Assembly (NCBI GenBank): GCA_031255975.1
Contig: JAIRRM010000025.1
Coordinates: 1 to 8,400 of the forward strand
Direction: 5' to 3'
Source of the DNA: Propionibacteriaceae bacterium
GTDB lineage: Bacteria > Actinomycetota > Actinomycetes > Propionibacteriales > Propionibacteriaceae
Length of the DNA stretch: 8,400 nt
Part shown: positions 1 to 6,724 of the stretch, one piece after another
Layout of the letters: every line of letters starts with the position of its first letter
Numbering within the stretch: the stretch's first letter is position 1
Notes under the pieces: model-generated
Told to the model about the DNA's origin: nothing
Database searches by the model: none
What the model saw: the letters and a program-made list of their open reading frames with translations, nothing else
Made by a program: the position numbers and the translations under genes

Positions 1-914
1 GCCGGCCGTTGGCTCCAGAGGCCAACCCGGCCCACTGGTGGGGAACCGGGATGTCACGCTCTGATGTAGCGGTGGTGGCGGCAACAGAAGCGGTACGGAT
101 TCCGGCGGCATCGCTCGGCATTCTGCTGCGATGCCCGCGGTGCTGGTTCTTGCAGCAGCGGGCAGGTGGTGAAGGTGGCACTGGGCTGGCCGCCAGGATC
201 GGTACCGTGATGCACCAGCTATTCGAGTTGGATACCGTATCTGGGCCGTTGTCACCGGATGTGGCGACGGAGTTCCTGCGGGAACAGTGGGCGGCGCTGC
301 CATATCGTGCTGCGGCGCTGCGGGAGGCCGGGTTTGGTTTGGCACTTGCGGCGTTCGCCCGATACGCGGTGTGGCGAGCCGGGCGGGCCTATCGCAGCGT
401 GGTGGCCAGCGAACGCGCTTTCCAAATCCAATTGGCGTTGCCCAGTGGGCCGGTGCTGCTCACCGGGAAGGTGGATCGTATCGAATCGGACGCGGCAGGG
501 CGCGCCGTGGTGGTGGATTACAAAACCGGCAAAAACGCCAAAGTGGATAAACACCTGGAGCAGTTGGCGTGCTACGAACTGGCGGTAGCGACGGGGGCCT
601 TGGGCCCGGATGTGCCATTGGCCGTAGCCAACGCGGAATTGGTGTGGCCGTATCTCGCACCTCGCTCCCGTAGTGCTGGCGATGTGGGGTGCCAGGTGAC
701 GAGCGACCCAGGGGTGTTGTTCGAGTTGGCCGGGGTCGAATTGGCGTTGCCAGAACGCGCGGAATCGCTACTGGCGCTTATCGACCAGGGGGCGGCGACG
801 GTGCGTGCGGAACGCTTTGACGCGATACCGGGCAAACAGTGCGTTGGATGTGCCTTCCGGCGGGGTTGCCCAGCGCTCGGGGGGCTCGGAGTGGAAGGTG
901 GCGACGATGAATGA
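1..914 (+). CDS. adnA: AdnA, C-terminal RecB-family nuclease domain (5' partial)
   Basis: This is the C-terminal end of the AdnA subunit of the AdnAB helicase-nuclease, which resects double-strand breaks for homologous recombination. The frame is open to the left edge of the window (first full codon at 3), so the gene starts upstream and the TTG at 9 is not a start; the UvrD-like motor is outside. Numbered from that TTG, the nuclease shows a GTxxH-type motif ending in His69, GKVDRI with Asp156, the catalytic VVVDYKT with Asp170 and Lys172, and a QLACYELA helix with Gln185 and Tyr189. Cys42 or Cys45 (RCPRC) together with Cys278, Cys281 and Cys287 (C-x2-C-x5-C) fit the iron-sulphur staple of AddB/AdnA-type nucleases. 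The segment around IPAASLGILLRCPRCWF matches the start of this domain in actinobacterial AdnA. The naming rests on these motifs plus the following adnB. A free-standing RecB-like nuclease is unlikely given the open frame. Confidence 0.9.
   Translation, partial: RPLAPEANPAHWWGTGMSRSDVAVVAATEAVRIPAASLGILLRCPRCWFLQQRAGGEGGTGLAARIGTVMHQLFELDTVSGPLSPDVATEFLREQWAALPYRAAALREAGFGLALAAFARYAVWRAGRAYRSVVASERAFQIQLALPSGPVLLTGKVDRIESDAAGRAVVVDYKTGKNAKVDKHLEQLACYELAVATGALGPDVPLAVANAELVWPYLAPRSRSAGDVGCQVTSDPGVLFELAGVELALPERAESLLALIDQGAATVRAERFDAIPGKQCVGCAFRRGCPALGGLGVEGGDDE
893..901 (+). promoter_or_regulatory. Shine-Dalgarno-like site before the adnA-adnB mini-ORF
   Basis: The purine-rich string GGAAGGTGG lies inside the last codons of adnA, five bases before an ATG at 907 and nine before an ATG at 911. 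It is the main reason to think that ribosomes start again at the adnA end in a frame other than that of adnB. It could also be chance in a Gly/Glu-rich C-terminus (GVEGGDDE). Confidence 0.35.
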
Positions 915-981
915 CATCGTGGCGCGGCTTCCGAAAACGTTGCTGACCACACTGGTTCGGAACAAGAGGTGGTGGCGTTGA
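907..981 (+). CDS. Possible 24-residue bridging peptide between adnA and adnB
   Basis: An ATG at 907, in a different frame from adnA, opens 24 codons starting MNDIVARLPK and ending RNKRWWR. It overlaps the adnA stop (912-914). Its own TGA (979-981) overlaps the proposed TTG start of adnB (978-980) in a TTGA arrangement. A good Shine-Dalgarno-like sequence precedes it (893-901). The peptide is basic, has no recognisable domain and resembles no family I know. The simplest reading is a translational relay that carries ribosomes from adnA to adnB. A second, 11-codon ORF from the ATG at 911 (ATGA overlap with the adnA stop) ends at 946 and would not reach adnB. The ORF is short enough to be chance, so existence as a protein is unproven. 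Confidence 0.3.
   Translation: MNDIVARLPKTLLTTLVRNKRWWR
964..970 (+). promoter_or_regulatory. Ribosome binding site deciding the adnB start
   Basis: AAGAGGT (GAGGT core at 966-970) sits seven bases before the TTG at 978, an ideal spacing. It overlaps or directly abuts the alternative GTG codons at 969 and 972, which makes them poor starts. It lies within the bridging mini-ORF, so ribosomes translating that ORF would pass over it. Confidence 0.55.
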
Positions 982-3900
982 ATACCCAAAAGCTGAGCGC
1001 AGACGAAACCCGGGAGTGCTTGCTGCGGGTGCTGGCTGAGGAGACGCCCGATGTGCCCGCGACATCGGGGGTGGGGTTCTCAGAGGAACAGTGGGCGGCC
1101 ATCTCGGCTCCATTGGCACCGGGGGTGATCGTCGCCGGGGCGGGCACCGGCAAGACCACGGTGATGAAGTTCCGAGTGTGCTATCTGGTGCTGACCGGGC
1201 AGGTGGCACCGGGGCAGGTTTTGGGGCTTACGTTCACCCGCAAAGCTGCTGCGGAACTCAACGCAAAGGTGGCCCAGGTGCTTCGGGCCGCCGGGCGAAA
1301 CAGCGATGATGACCCCACCGTCTCCACGTACGATGCCTTCGCCGCAGAACTGGTGCGGCGGTTCGGAATGCGACTCGGGCTCGATCCAGCGGTGCGACTA
1401 CTGGAGGGTGCCAAACGGTTCCAGCTTGCGGGCTTGGTGCTTGAGCGCTGGGCGGGGCCTTTGCCGGTGCCGGGTGACTGGGCGGAGGTGACGGTAATCA
1501 AACAGTTGCTGGCGTTGGACGCGGCGATGACATCGCATCTGGTGACGCCGGAGGCGGTGTTGGCGCACTGCGAGCAGGTGTTGCGCGAAGTGGCGGTCGC
1601 GCCGCTTGGACGAAACGGTAACCCGTTGAAAGATGTCATGGATTACGGTGCGGCGGCGGAGAATCGTGCCGGGTTGGTGCGGTTGGTGGCGGCGTATCGC
1701 GCCCTGAAGCGTGAACTGGGGGTGGCCGAGTTCGCCGATCAGATGGCAGCGGCGGTGCGATTGGCGGAGACATTCCCCGAGATAGGCCGTGCATTGCGCG
1801 CTGAATACCATGTGGTGTTGCTGGATGAATACCAGGACACCTCCGTGGCGCAGACCAGATTGTTGGCGGCCCTGTTCGGCGGCGCGGTGGATGTGGCGGG
1901 CCGTGGGCATCCGGTGACGGCTGTCGGGGATCCGCTGCAAGCCATCTACGGGTGGCGGGGGGCATCCAGTGTCAATATCGGCGAGTTCGCCACGTTGTTC
2001 CCGGATACGGCGGGACACCCGGCGACGCTCAGTTCGCTCAGTTATAACCGACGTAGTGGGCAGGCAATTCTGGACGTGGCCAACGCGGTGGCCGCCACCG
2101 TGCCGGCGGCGGTTGCTGCGACGGATGGCTTGGCCGTCGCTCAAATGGTGCTCAGGGAACCGGCCGAACGGAAGCTTCCGGTGTGGCTGGGCGCGGCATC
2201 GTATCCGACTCGTGGAGCCGAACTGGCGGCGCTGGTGGAGCGGGTGCTGGCCGTTCGGGCCGAACTTGGCACCTGGTCTGACATCGCGGTGCTGACTCGA
2301 AAAAACGCCTTGCTTGGCGAGGTGTACGCCACACTCACCGAGGCGGGTATCCCGGCGGAAATCATCGGGTTGGGTGGGCTGCTGGCCAGACCAGATGTGT
2401 CCGCCGTGGTGGCTACACTCAAACTATTGGCAGATCCAGGGGACAATGCCTGTGCGGTGGAACTGCTGAGCGGGCCACGCTGGCGGTTGGGGCCGCGTGA
2501 CCTCGCCTTGCTAGGCAGTCGGGCGAAAGCGCTCGCCAGGAAGTCGCAGGAGTCGCCGCCGCACCCAGAAACCGAGGGTGCGCGTCTTTCAACCCTGATG
2601 CAACCACGGCTGCTGGATGCGATTCGTGATCCAGGTAAGGCGAGTTTCTCGGCGAAAGCACGGGAGCGACTGGCGCGATTTGCGGCGGAGTTGGCCGAGT
2701 TGACAGAGCAACTGCACGAACCCGCTGTAGATCTGGTACACCGAGTGGTGAGCCTGGGCGGCTACTTCCTGGAGGCGTTGGCGGAGCAGGCCGCTGGTCG
2801 GGGTGACGGTGGAGTGGGGTTGAGACGGTTCCTGCGGTTGGTGGCGGAGTTCGATGCCGGCGAGCCGTCCGCCCCGGTGGCGGCACTTTTGGCCTGGCTT
2901 GAGGCCGAGGCCGATTACGGCAACGATCTGGAGCAGGCGACGCCGAGCCAGGACGACTCCGTGAAGCTGCTCACCGTCCACAAGGCGAAAGGTCTGGAGT
3001 GGGGGGCGGTGTTGTTACCCGACCTGCGCGTCGGGGGTTTCCCCGATGATGTGGCAAAGGGGGTGGACGCCACCACCAACCCGCAAGTGTTGCCGCCAGA
3101 ACTGCGTGGCGATCACGCCGTTCAACCGCGGTTGGGGGTACTCACCACGGCTGGATTCAAGGCTTATCGGGAGGCGCTGCGCGCCGAGCAGGCATACGCC
3201 GAGGATCGACTGTCGTACGTCGCCGTCACTCGCGCCAAGCGAGTGCTGTCGGCGAGTATGTCCCATTGGCGGCCCGGCGTTAAAGACGTGAGTCAGCCGT
3301 CACGGTTGTTCGGACAGATACTGGCTGGCACCGTGGCCGCCGCTGGAGAGGTGTCGCTGGTCGATCCCGAAATGGTGCCGGAGCAGAACCCGTACGCGGT
3401 GTCGCTGATTAGCTACCCCTGGCCTCCAAAAGAAGATACGGAACGTCAGGAAGCTCTGGATTGGCTGACTCAGGCGGTGGTTGCGGGAGTGCCAGGCGGG
3501 GCGGGGGATGAGTTGTCCGCCGCCGAGTTGACGTTGCGCAAGCGGTGGCAAGAGGCCGCCGACAGATTGATCGCCGACAGGCTACGGGAGAGGGCGAGTT
3601 TCGGGCGGGTCGCGCTGCCGCTATCGTTATCGGCTTCGGAGGCGATACGGGCGGCTGGCGACCGGGCTGGCTTTGCGTTGCAACTGCTCCGACCGATACC
3701 GCGTCCCATCAGCCAGGCGAGCAGTATCGGTGGTGCTTTTCACGCCTGGCTGGAACGTCTAATTGGCGGTACCGCAGGGTTGTGGGACGACACGCCAGGC
3801 GAAAATGAAGACGGTGAAGACACCCAGGTGGGGCCGTTGGATGCCGCCGGTGACGAACGGCTGCGAGCGTTGCAGCGTGCCTGGCTATCGGGTGAGTATG

Positions 3901-4229
3901 GTGAGCGGACGCCGCTGGAGGTGGAACTTCCGTTCGTATACCAAGTGGCGGGGCAGCAGCTCAGGGGTCGCATAGATGCCGTGTATCAGGTGACGGAGGG
4001 TACGTATCGCTATCAAATAGTGGATTGGAAAACCGGCGGTTCCGCCGACGATATGCAGTTGGCGATATATCGAGCCGCGTTTGCCGCCGCTCGTGGTATC
4101 GATGTGGCTGAAGTGGACGCCGTTTGCTACTTCGTGGGTGAGCAGCGGGTGTATCGTCCCGCAGTACTGCCGGACGAAGGCGCGCTAGCTGGCTGGATAG
4201 CCGGTTTGGCTACCGACGCCACCGGTTAG
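978..4229 (+). CDS. adnB: AdnB, UvrD-like helicase with C-terminal RecB-family nuclease
   Basis: AdnB is the lead motor and second nuclease of the AdnAB complex, which unwinds and cuts DNA from double-strand breaks. I chose TTG 978 (1083 aa) because of the RBS at 964-970; GTG 969 (1086 aa) is possible. Length fits mycobacterial AdnB (about 1100 aa). Numbered from GTG 969: Q motif GFSEEQ at 36-41, Walker A GAGTGKTT at 57-64, motif Ia LTFTRKAAAEL at 87-97, Walker B LLDEYQD at 284-290, motif III AVGDPLQAIYGWRGA at 318-332, motif V LLTVHKAKGLEW at 667-678, motif VI YVAVTRAKR at 750-758. The nuclease starts near 880 (LSLSASEAIRAA, then RPIPRPISQ), with His925 in GGAFHAWLE, Asp1003 in GRIDAVY, and Asp1019/Lys1021 in IVDWKTG, then QLAIYRAAFA. 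All catalytic residues are present. Unlike the AdnA domain, it has no C-terminal cysteine cluster. An acidic loop at about 940-955 is common in this family. The gene follows adnA after 63 bases and precedes nudC by 3. Confidence 0.95.
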   Translation: MNTQKLSADETRECLLRVLAEETPDVPATSGVGFSEEQWAAISAPLAPGVIVAGAGTGKTTVMKFRVCYLVLTGQVAPGQVLGLTFTRKAAAELNAKVAQVLRAAGRNSDDDPTVSTYDAFAAELVRRFGMRLGLDPAVRLLEGAKRFQLAGLVLERWAGPLPVPGDWAEVTVIKQLLALDAAMTSHLVTPEAVLAHCEQVLREVAVAPLGRNGNPLKDVMDYGAAAENRAGLVRLVAAYRALKRELGVAEFADQMAAAVRLAETFPEIGRALRAEYHVVLLDEYQDTSVAQTRLLAALFGGAVDVAGRGHPVTAVGDPLQAIYGWRGASSVNIGEFATLFPDTAGHPATLSSLSYNRRSGQAILDVANAVAATVPAAVAATDGLAVAQMVLREPAERKLPVWLGAASYPTRGAELAALVERVLAVRAELGTWSDIAVLTRKNALLGEVYATLTEAGIPAEIIGLGGLLARPDVSAVVATLKLLADPGDNACAVELLSGPRWRLGPRDLALLGSRAKALARKSQESPPHPETEGARLSTLMQPRLLDAIRDPGKASFSAKARERLARFAAELAELTEQLHEPAVDLVHRVVSLGGYFLEALAEQAAGRGDGGVGLRRFLRLVAEFDAGEPSAPVAALLAWLEAEADYGNDLEQATPSQDDSVKLLTVHKAKGLEWGAVLLPDLRVGGFPDDVAKGVDATTNPQVLPPELRGDHAVQPRLGVLTTAGFKAYREALRAEQAYAEDRLSYVAVTRAKRVLSASMSHWRPGVKDVSQPSRLFGQILAGTVAAAGEVSLVDPEMVPEQNPYAVSLISYPWPPKEDTERQEALDWLTQAVVAGVPGGAGDELSAAELTLRKRWQEAADRLIADRLRERASFGRVALPLSLSASEAIRAAGDRAGFALQLLRPIPRPISQASSIGGAFHAWLERLIGGTAGLWDDTPGENEDGEDTQVGPLDAAGDERLRALQRAWLSGEYGERTPLEVELPFVYQVAGQQLRGRIDAVYQVTEGTYRYQIVDWKTGGSADDMQLAIYRAAFAAARGIDVAEVDAVCYFVGEQRVYRPAVLPDEGALAGWIAGLATDATG

Positions 4230-4232
4230 CCT

Positions 4233-4886
4233 ATGCGTAGCAGTGTGTCACCGCGCGATAAGGTGCAGTTGATGGATCGATTAAAATTGCCGCCCTGGGA
4301 TGGGGCCCCGTTGCCTGATAGTGCCGTACGTGATCGCATGGCGACACTGGCGCGGCAGAACTGGGTGGAAACAACCCGGTATTGTGAGCGCTGCGGTGCC
4401 GCGCTGGAGCGACTTGACGGTCACGCCGTCTGTTCCGATTGCGGTGGCAACGTGTTCCCGCGCATCGACCCGTCGGTGATAGTGGCGGTGCTTGATGCCA
4501 CCGACCGGCTGTTCCTGGCGCATAACGCGCTGTGGGAAGCGGGAAGGGTTTCGCTGCTGGCCGGTTTCGTAGAAGCGGGGGAGTCGTGCGAGAACGCGCT
4601 GTACCGCGAGGTGGTGGAGGAATCCGGATTGGTTATCAGCGCGTACCGCTATCTCGGTAGTCAACCCTGGCCGTATCCGCGCTCGTTGATGCTGGGATAC
4701 GTAGCCCGTTCCGGTGGGGAGGCCACCGTCGATGGCCGCGAGATCACTTGGGGTGATTGGTACAGCCGCGAGCGGTTACGCGCACTGGTGGCCGACGCTA
4801 CGGTGGGGCTGCCCAGGGAGGGTTCTATCGCCCGGGCCATCATTGACGCCTGGCTGGCAGGGGAGTTGCCTGCTCCTGAGGGCTGA
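4233..4886 (+). CDS. nudC: NudC-type NAD(H) pyrophosphatase / RNA deNADding Nudix hydrolase, short N-terminus
   Basis: NudC enzymes split NAD(H) to NMN(H) and AMP and, in some bacteria, remove NAD caps from RNA 5' ends. From ATG 4233 (217 aa): zinc ribbon Cys51, Cys54, Cys67, Cys70; full Nudix box GFVEAGESCENALYREVVEESG at 111-132 with catalytic Glu126, Glu129, Glu130; the NudC signature SQPWPYPRSLM at 143-153; and LPREGSIARAIIDAWL near the end. Zinc ribbon plus SQPWP separates NudC from other Nudix proteins. The protein is short: E. coli NudC is 257 aa with its first zinc cysteine near residue 98, and the M. tuberculosis enzyme is 313 aa. The adnB stop lies one codon upstream in the same frame, so no longer form is possible. 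ATG 4233 has no RBS and would need reinitiation; ATG 4272 (204 aa) has AAGGTG six bases upstream and may be the true start. It is probably cotranscribed with adnAB. Confidence 0.9.
   Translation: MRSSVSPRDKVQLMDRLKLPPWDGAPLPDSAVRDRMATLARQNWVETTRYCERCGAALERLDGHAVCSDCGGNVFPRIDPSVIVAVLDATDRLFLAHNALWEAGRVSLLAGFVEAGESCENALYREVVEESGLVISAYRYLGSQPWPYPRSLMLGYVARSGGEATVDGREITWGDWYSRERLRALVADATVGLPREGSIARAIIDAWLAGELPAPEG
4260..4265 (+). promoter_or_regulatory. Possible RBS for an internal nudC start (ATG 4272)
   Basis: AAGGTG six bases before the ATG at 4272 is the best ribosome binding site near the 5' end of nudC, while ATG 4233 has none. Starting at 4272 gives MDRLKLPPWDGAP and removes 13 residues, leaving every recognised domain intact. 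Confidence 0.4.
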
Positions 4887-4927
4887 ACAATTCAGGGTGC
4901 GTTTGGGTTGAAAGCTGCGATGTTTCC
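4883..4927. other. Convergent junction between nudC and recD with a weak hairpin
   Basis: Only 41 bases separate the nudC stop (4884-4886) from the recD stop (4930-4928). The one inverted repeat is CTGAA-CAA-TTCAG at 4883-4895, a 5-bp stem overlapping the nudC stop codon. A competing pairing, CCTGA (4875-4879) with TCAGG (4892-4896), uses some of the same bases. Neither is followed by a T-run on either strand, so neither looks like a good intrinsic terminator. Termination may be Rho-dependent or leaky. Confidence 0.4.
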
Positions 4928-6724
4928 TCACGCGCGTAGGCGGTTGGCGAGCCCACTCGCGCGTAGCGCCGGGGTGGCGACAGCCTGGCGCAGCGCCGTT
5001 TCGGTGCCGATGAGCCGTACCCCGCGTTTCGCCCGGGTGATGGCAGTGTAGAGCAGTTGGCGGCTCAACAGCCGAGAGTCCTCGGGCAGCACCACGCTCA
5101 CTTCGTCGAATTGGCTGCCCTGTGACTTGTGAATGGTGAGCGCCTGCGCGCTCTGAGCCTGTGGCAGCGCGGCGGGGGGTAGTTCCAGGATGCCGCTTCC
5201 GATGTCGAACGCGACCCTGAGACCAGCCGCGGTGGCGATGACCACCCCCTGATCGCCGTTGTACACCCCGAGGTCGGGGCCGTTCCCGGTCACCAGCACC
5301 GGTGCCGCCAACCGCCATTGGCCGCTGCCGCCGTAACCTGGGATGGCGGTGGTGAGGTGAGTTTCCAGCCGGTGTTGCCAGCGGCTCGCACCGTAGCGGC
5401 CTTCGCGGTGCGCGGTCAATAACCGGTGCTGATCGAGTGCGGCGAGTGCGGCCACGGCGTCACCAGCGCTGGCGGCTTCCCACATGGTTTTTGTCTGTGC
5501 GGTAACCGCGTGGAACAGGGGGGTCAAATCGGTGTCGGAGGCTGCGGCGTCGGCTTCCAGGTATTCGATCCCCGGTATCGCGGAGCGAAGCAACGCCAGC
5601 ACCCGGTCGGCGTCCCCACCCTTGACGGCGGTGGCGAGTTCGGCGATGCCATCCCCATAGCGCCAGCTTCGGTTGAGATAGGTGACCATCGCTCGGGTGC
5701 TGTTATCGGTGGCGGTTAGGTTGGCGTCAACGATGTCGGCGAGCACCGCGCCTGCCTCCACAGAAGCGAGTTGATCTGGATCACCCACCAACACCAAACG
5801 GGTGGCGGGGTCGAGCGCGGAAAGCAACATCGCCATCAGCGGCAGTGAAACTAGCGACAGCTCGTCCACCACTACCAGGTCATAGGGCAACGGGTTGGTT
5901 GGGCCATGCCGGAAGCCATGGCCCAACCCCCGGGAACCGAGTAGGCGATGCAGGGTGCCAGTGGTGACCGCGAGATTGCCCGGGATATTGCCGCCGCTGA
6001 CGGCCTGCATCCGCCCAGCCGCCTTGCCGGTGGGTGCCGCCAGCGCCACCGCGATTTCATGATCGGCAAGTTGGGAGACCACTTGCAATAGGCGACCAAT
6101 GGTGGTGGTTTTACCGGTGCCAGGGCCGCCGGCGATGACGGATACCCAGGAGCGTATGGCGTTGTCAACCGCGTCACGGCTGTCGGATGTATCGCAGTTG
6201 GCCGCGAGTGCCGCTGTCAATGCAGCGTCATCAACCGTAGGAGGTGGCGCGGCGCGGCGGGTGAGTAGAGCGGTACGTACCGCTTCCTGATCCAGCCAGA
6301 ACCGTTCCGCGTACAACAATGTGCCATCAAGGCGGAAGGGACGTTGATTGGCCGGAGCCTCCGGGCCATCACTTACCAGCGGAGAAGCCCGCAAGGCTGC
6401 GACGAGGTCGGTGGACGACGGCCCGTCTGGGTTGTTGGGATCGGCGAAGCCGATCAGGTCGCGCAACTTGGGTGGTGGCGCGGACACGTCCAGGCAGATG
6501 GAACCCGCCCTGGTCGCCTGTAGCGCCGCAGCGGCCAAAACGAGCACCACTTCGTCGGATTCGCCTACGAGCCGGGCGGCGGTGATAACCGGGTGCAGAT
6601 CAGCCGCCTCCAGCAAACCTGCTTCATTGCACTGGGCCAGCAAACCGGTGGCAGACATCACGGCGGTGTCTGGCAGCGAAGCACCGTGCCCGGTGCCGCC
6701 GATGTCGTTTGGGTTCGCGCTCAT
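4928..6724 (-). CDS. recD: RecD, 5'-3' helicase subunit (alpha chain) of RecBCD
   Basis: RecD is the superfamily 1B, 5'-to-3' motor of the RecBCD exonuclease. The start is the ATG at 6724-6722, which overlaps the recB stop as ATGA and has GGGCGGTGG just upstream; this gives 598 aa, close to M. tuberculosis RecD (575 aa). The frame stays open to 6811, but that stretch is recB coding sequence. Motifs: N-terminal interaction domain at about 30-150 (DEVVLVLAAAALQATRAG, SICLDVS), Walker A AGGPGTGKTTT at 198-208, motif Ia APTGKAAGRM at 230-239, Walker B VVVDELSLV at 284-292, motif III LVGDPDQLASVEAGAVL at 312-328, an Arg-bearing motif IV near NRSWRYGDG (351-359), motif V LTIHKSQGSQFDEV at 529-542, and motif VI LLYTAITRAKRG at 557-568. 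All are intact. The N-terminal 25 residues are Gly/Asn-rich and poorly conserved. Coupled translation with recB fits assembly of the complex at fixed stoichiometry. RecD2 is unlikely because of length and the recB neighbour. Confidence 0.95.
   Translation of the reverse strand: MSANPNDIGGTGHGASLPDTAVMSATGLLAQCNEAGLLEAADLHPVITAARLVGESDEVVLVLAAAALQATRAGSICLDVSAPPPKLRDLIGFADPNNPDGPSSTDLVAALRASPLVSDGPEAPANQRPFRLDGTLLYAERFWLDQEAVRTALLTRRAAPPPTVDDAALTAALAANCDTSDSRDAVDNAIRSWVSVIAGGPGTGKTTTIGRLLQVVSQLADHEIAVALAAPTGKAAGRMQAVSGGNIPGNLAVTTGTLHRLLGSRGLGHGFRHGPTNPLPYDLVVVDELSLVSLPLMAMLLSALDPATRLVLVGDPDQLASVEAGAVLADIVDANLTATDNSTRAMVTYLNRSWRYGDGIAELATAVKGGDADRVLALLRSAIPGIEYLEADAAASDTDLTPLFHAVTAQTKTMWEAASAGDAVAALAALDQHRLLTAHREGRYGASRWQHRLETHLTTAIPGYGGSGQWRLAAPVLVTGNGPDLGVYNGDQGVVIATAAGLRVAFDIGSGILELPPAALPQAQSAQALTIHKSQGSQFDEVSVVLPEDSRLLSRQLLYTAITRAKRGVRLIGTETALRQAVATPALRASGLANRLRA
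6721..6724 (-). promoter_or_regulatory. ATGA stop-start overlap coupling recB to recD
   Basis: On the minus strand the recD ATG (6724-6722) and the recB TGA (6723-6721) share two bases. This is a classic termination-reinitiation junction and fixes the recD start. GGGCGGTGG within the recB tail can act as its ribosome binding site. Confidence 0.8.

Noticed and set aside
9..914. A stand-alone 301-residue nuclease gene starting at TTG 9
   Set aside because: The frame stays open to the window edge, there is no room to see an RBS, and the domain matches the C-terminus of AdnA followed by adnB.
572..1159. A 195-codon minus-strand open frame across the adnA-adnB junction
   Set aside because: Ser/Pro/Thr-rich composition typical of antisense frames, and it overlaps conserved AdnA and AdnB coding sequence.
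1398..2144. A 248-codon minus-strand open frame opposite adnB
   Set aside because: It is Arg/His/Gln-rich low-complexity sequence antisense to AdnB helicase motifs II and III, with no family resemblance.
2231..2238. Chi octamer GCTGGTGG, also at 7978-7985
   Set aside because: This is the E. coli Chi sequence; the actinobacterial recognition sequence need not be the same. Two copies, made of common Leu-Val type codon strings, fit chance in GC-rich coding DNA.
4875..4897. Intrinsic terminator between nudC and recD
   Set aside because: The stems are 5 bp and mutually exclusive, and no T-run follows on either strand, so it does not meet the usual criteria.
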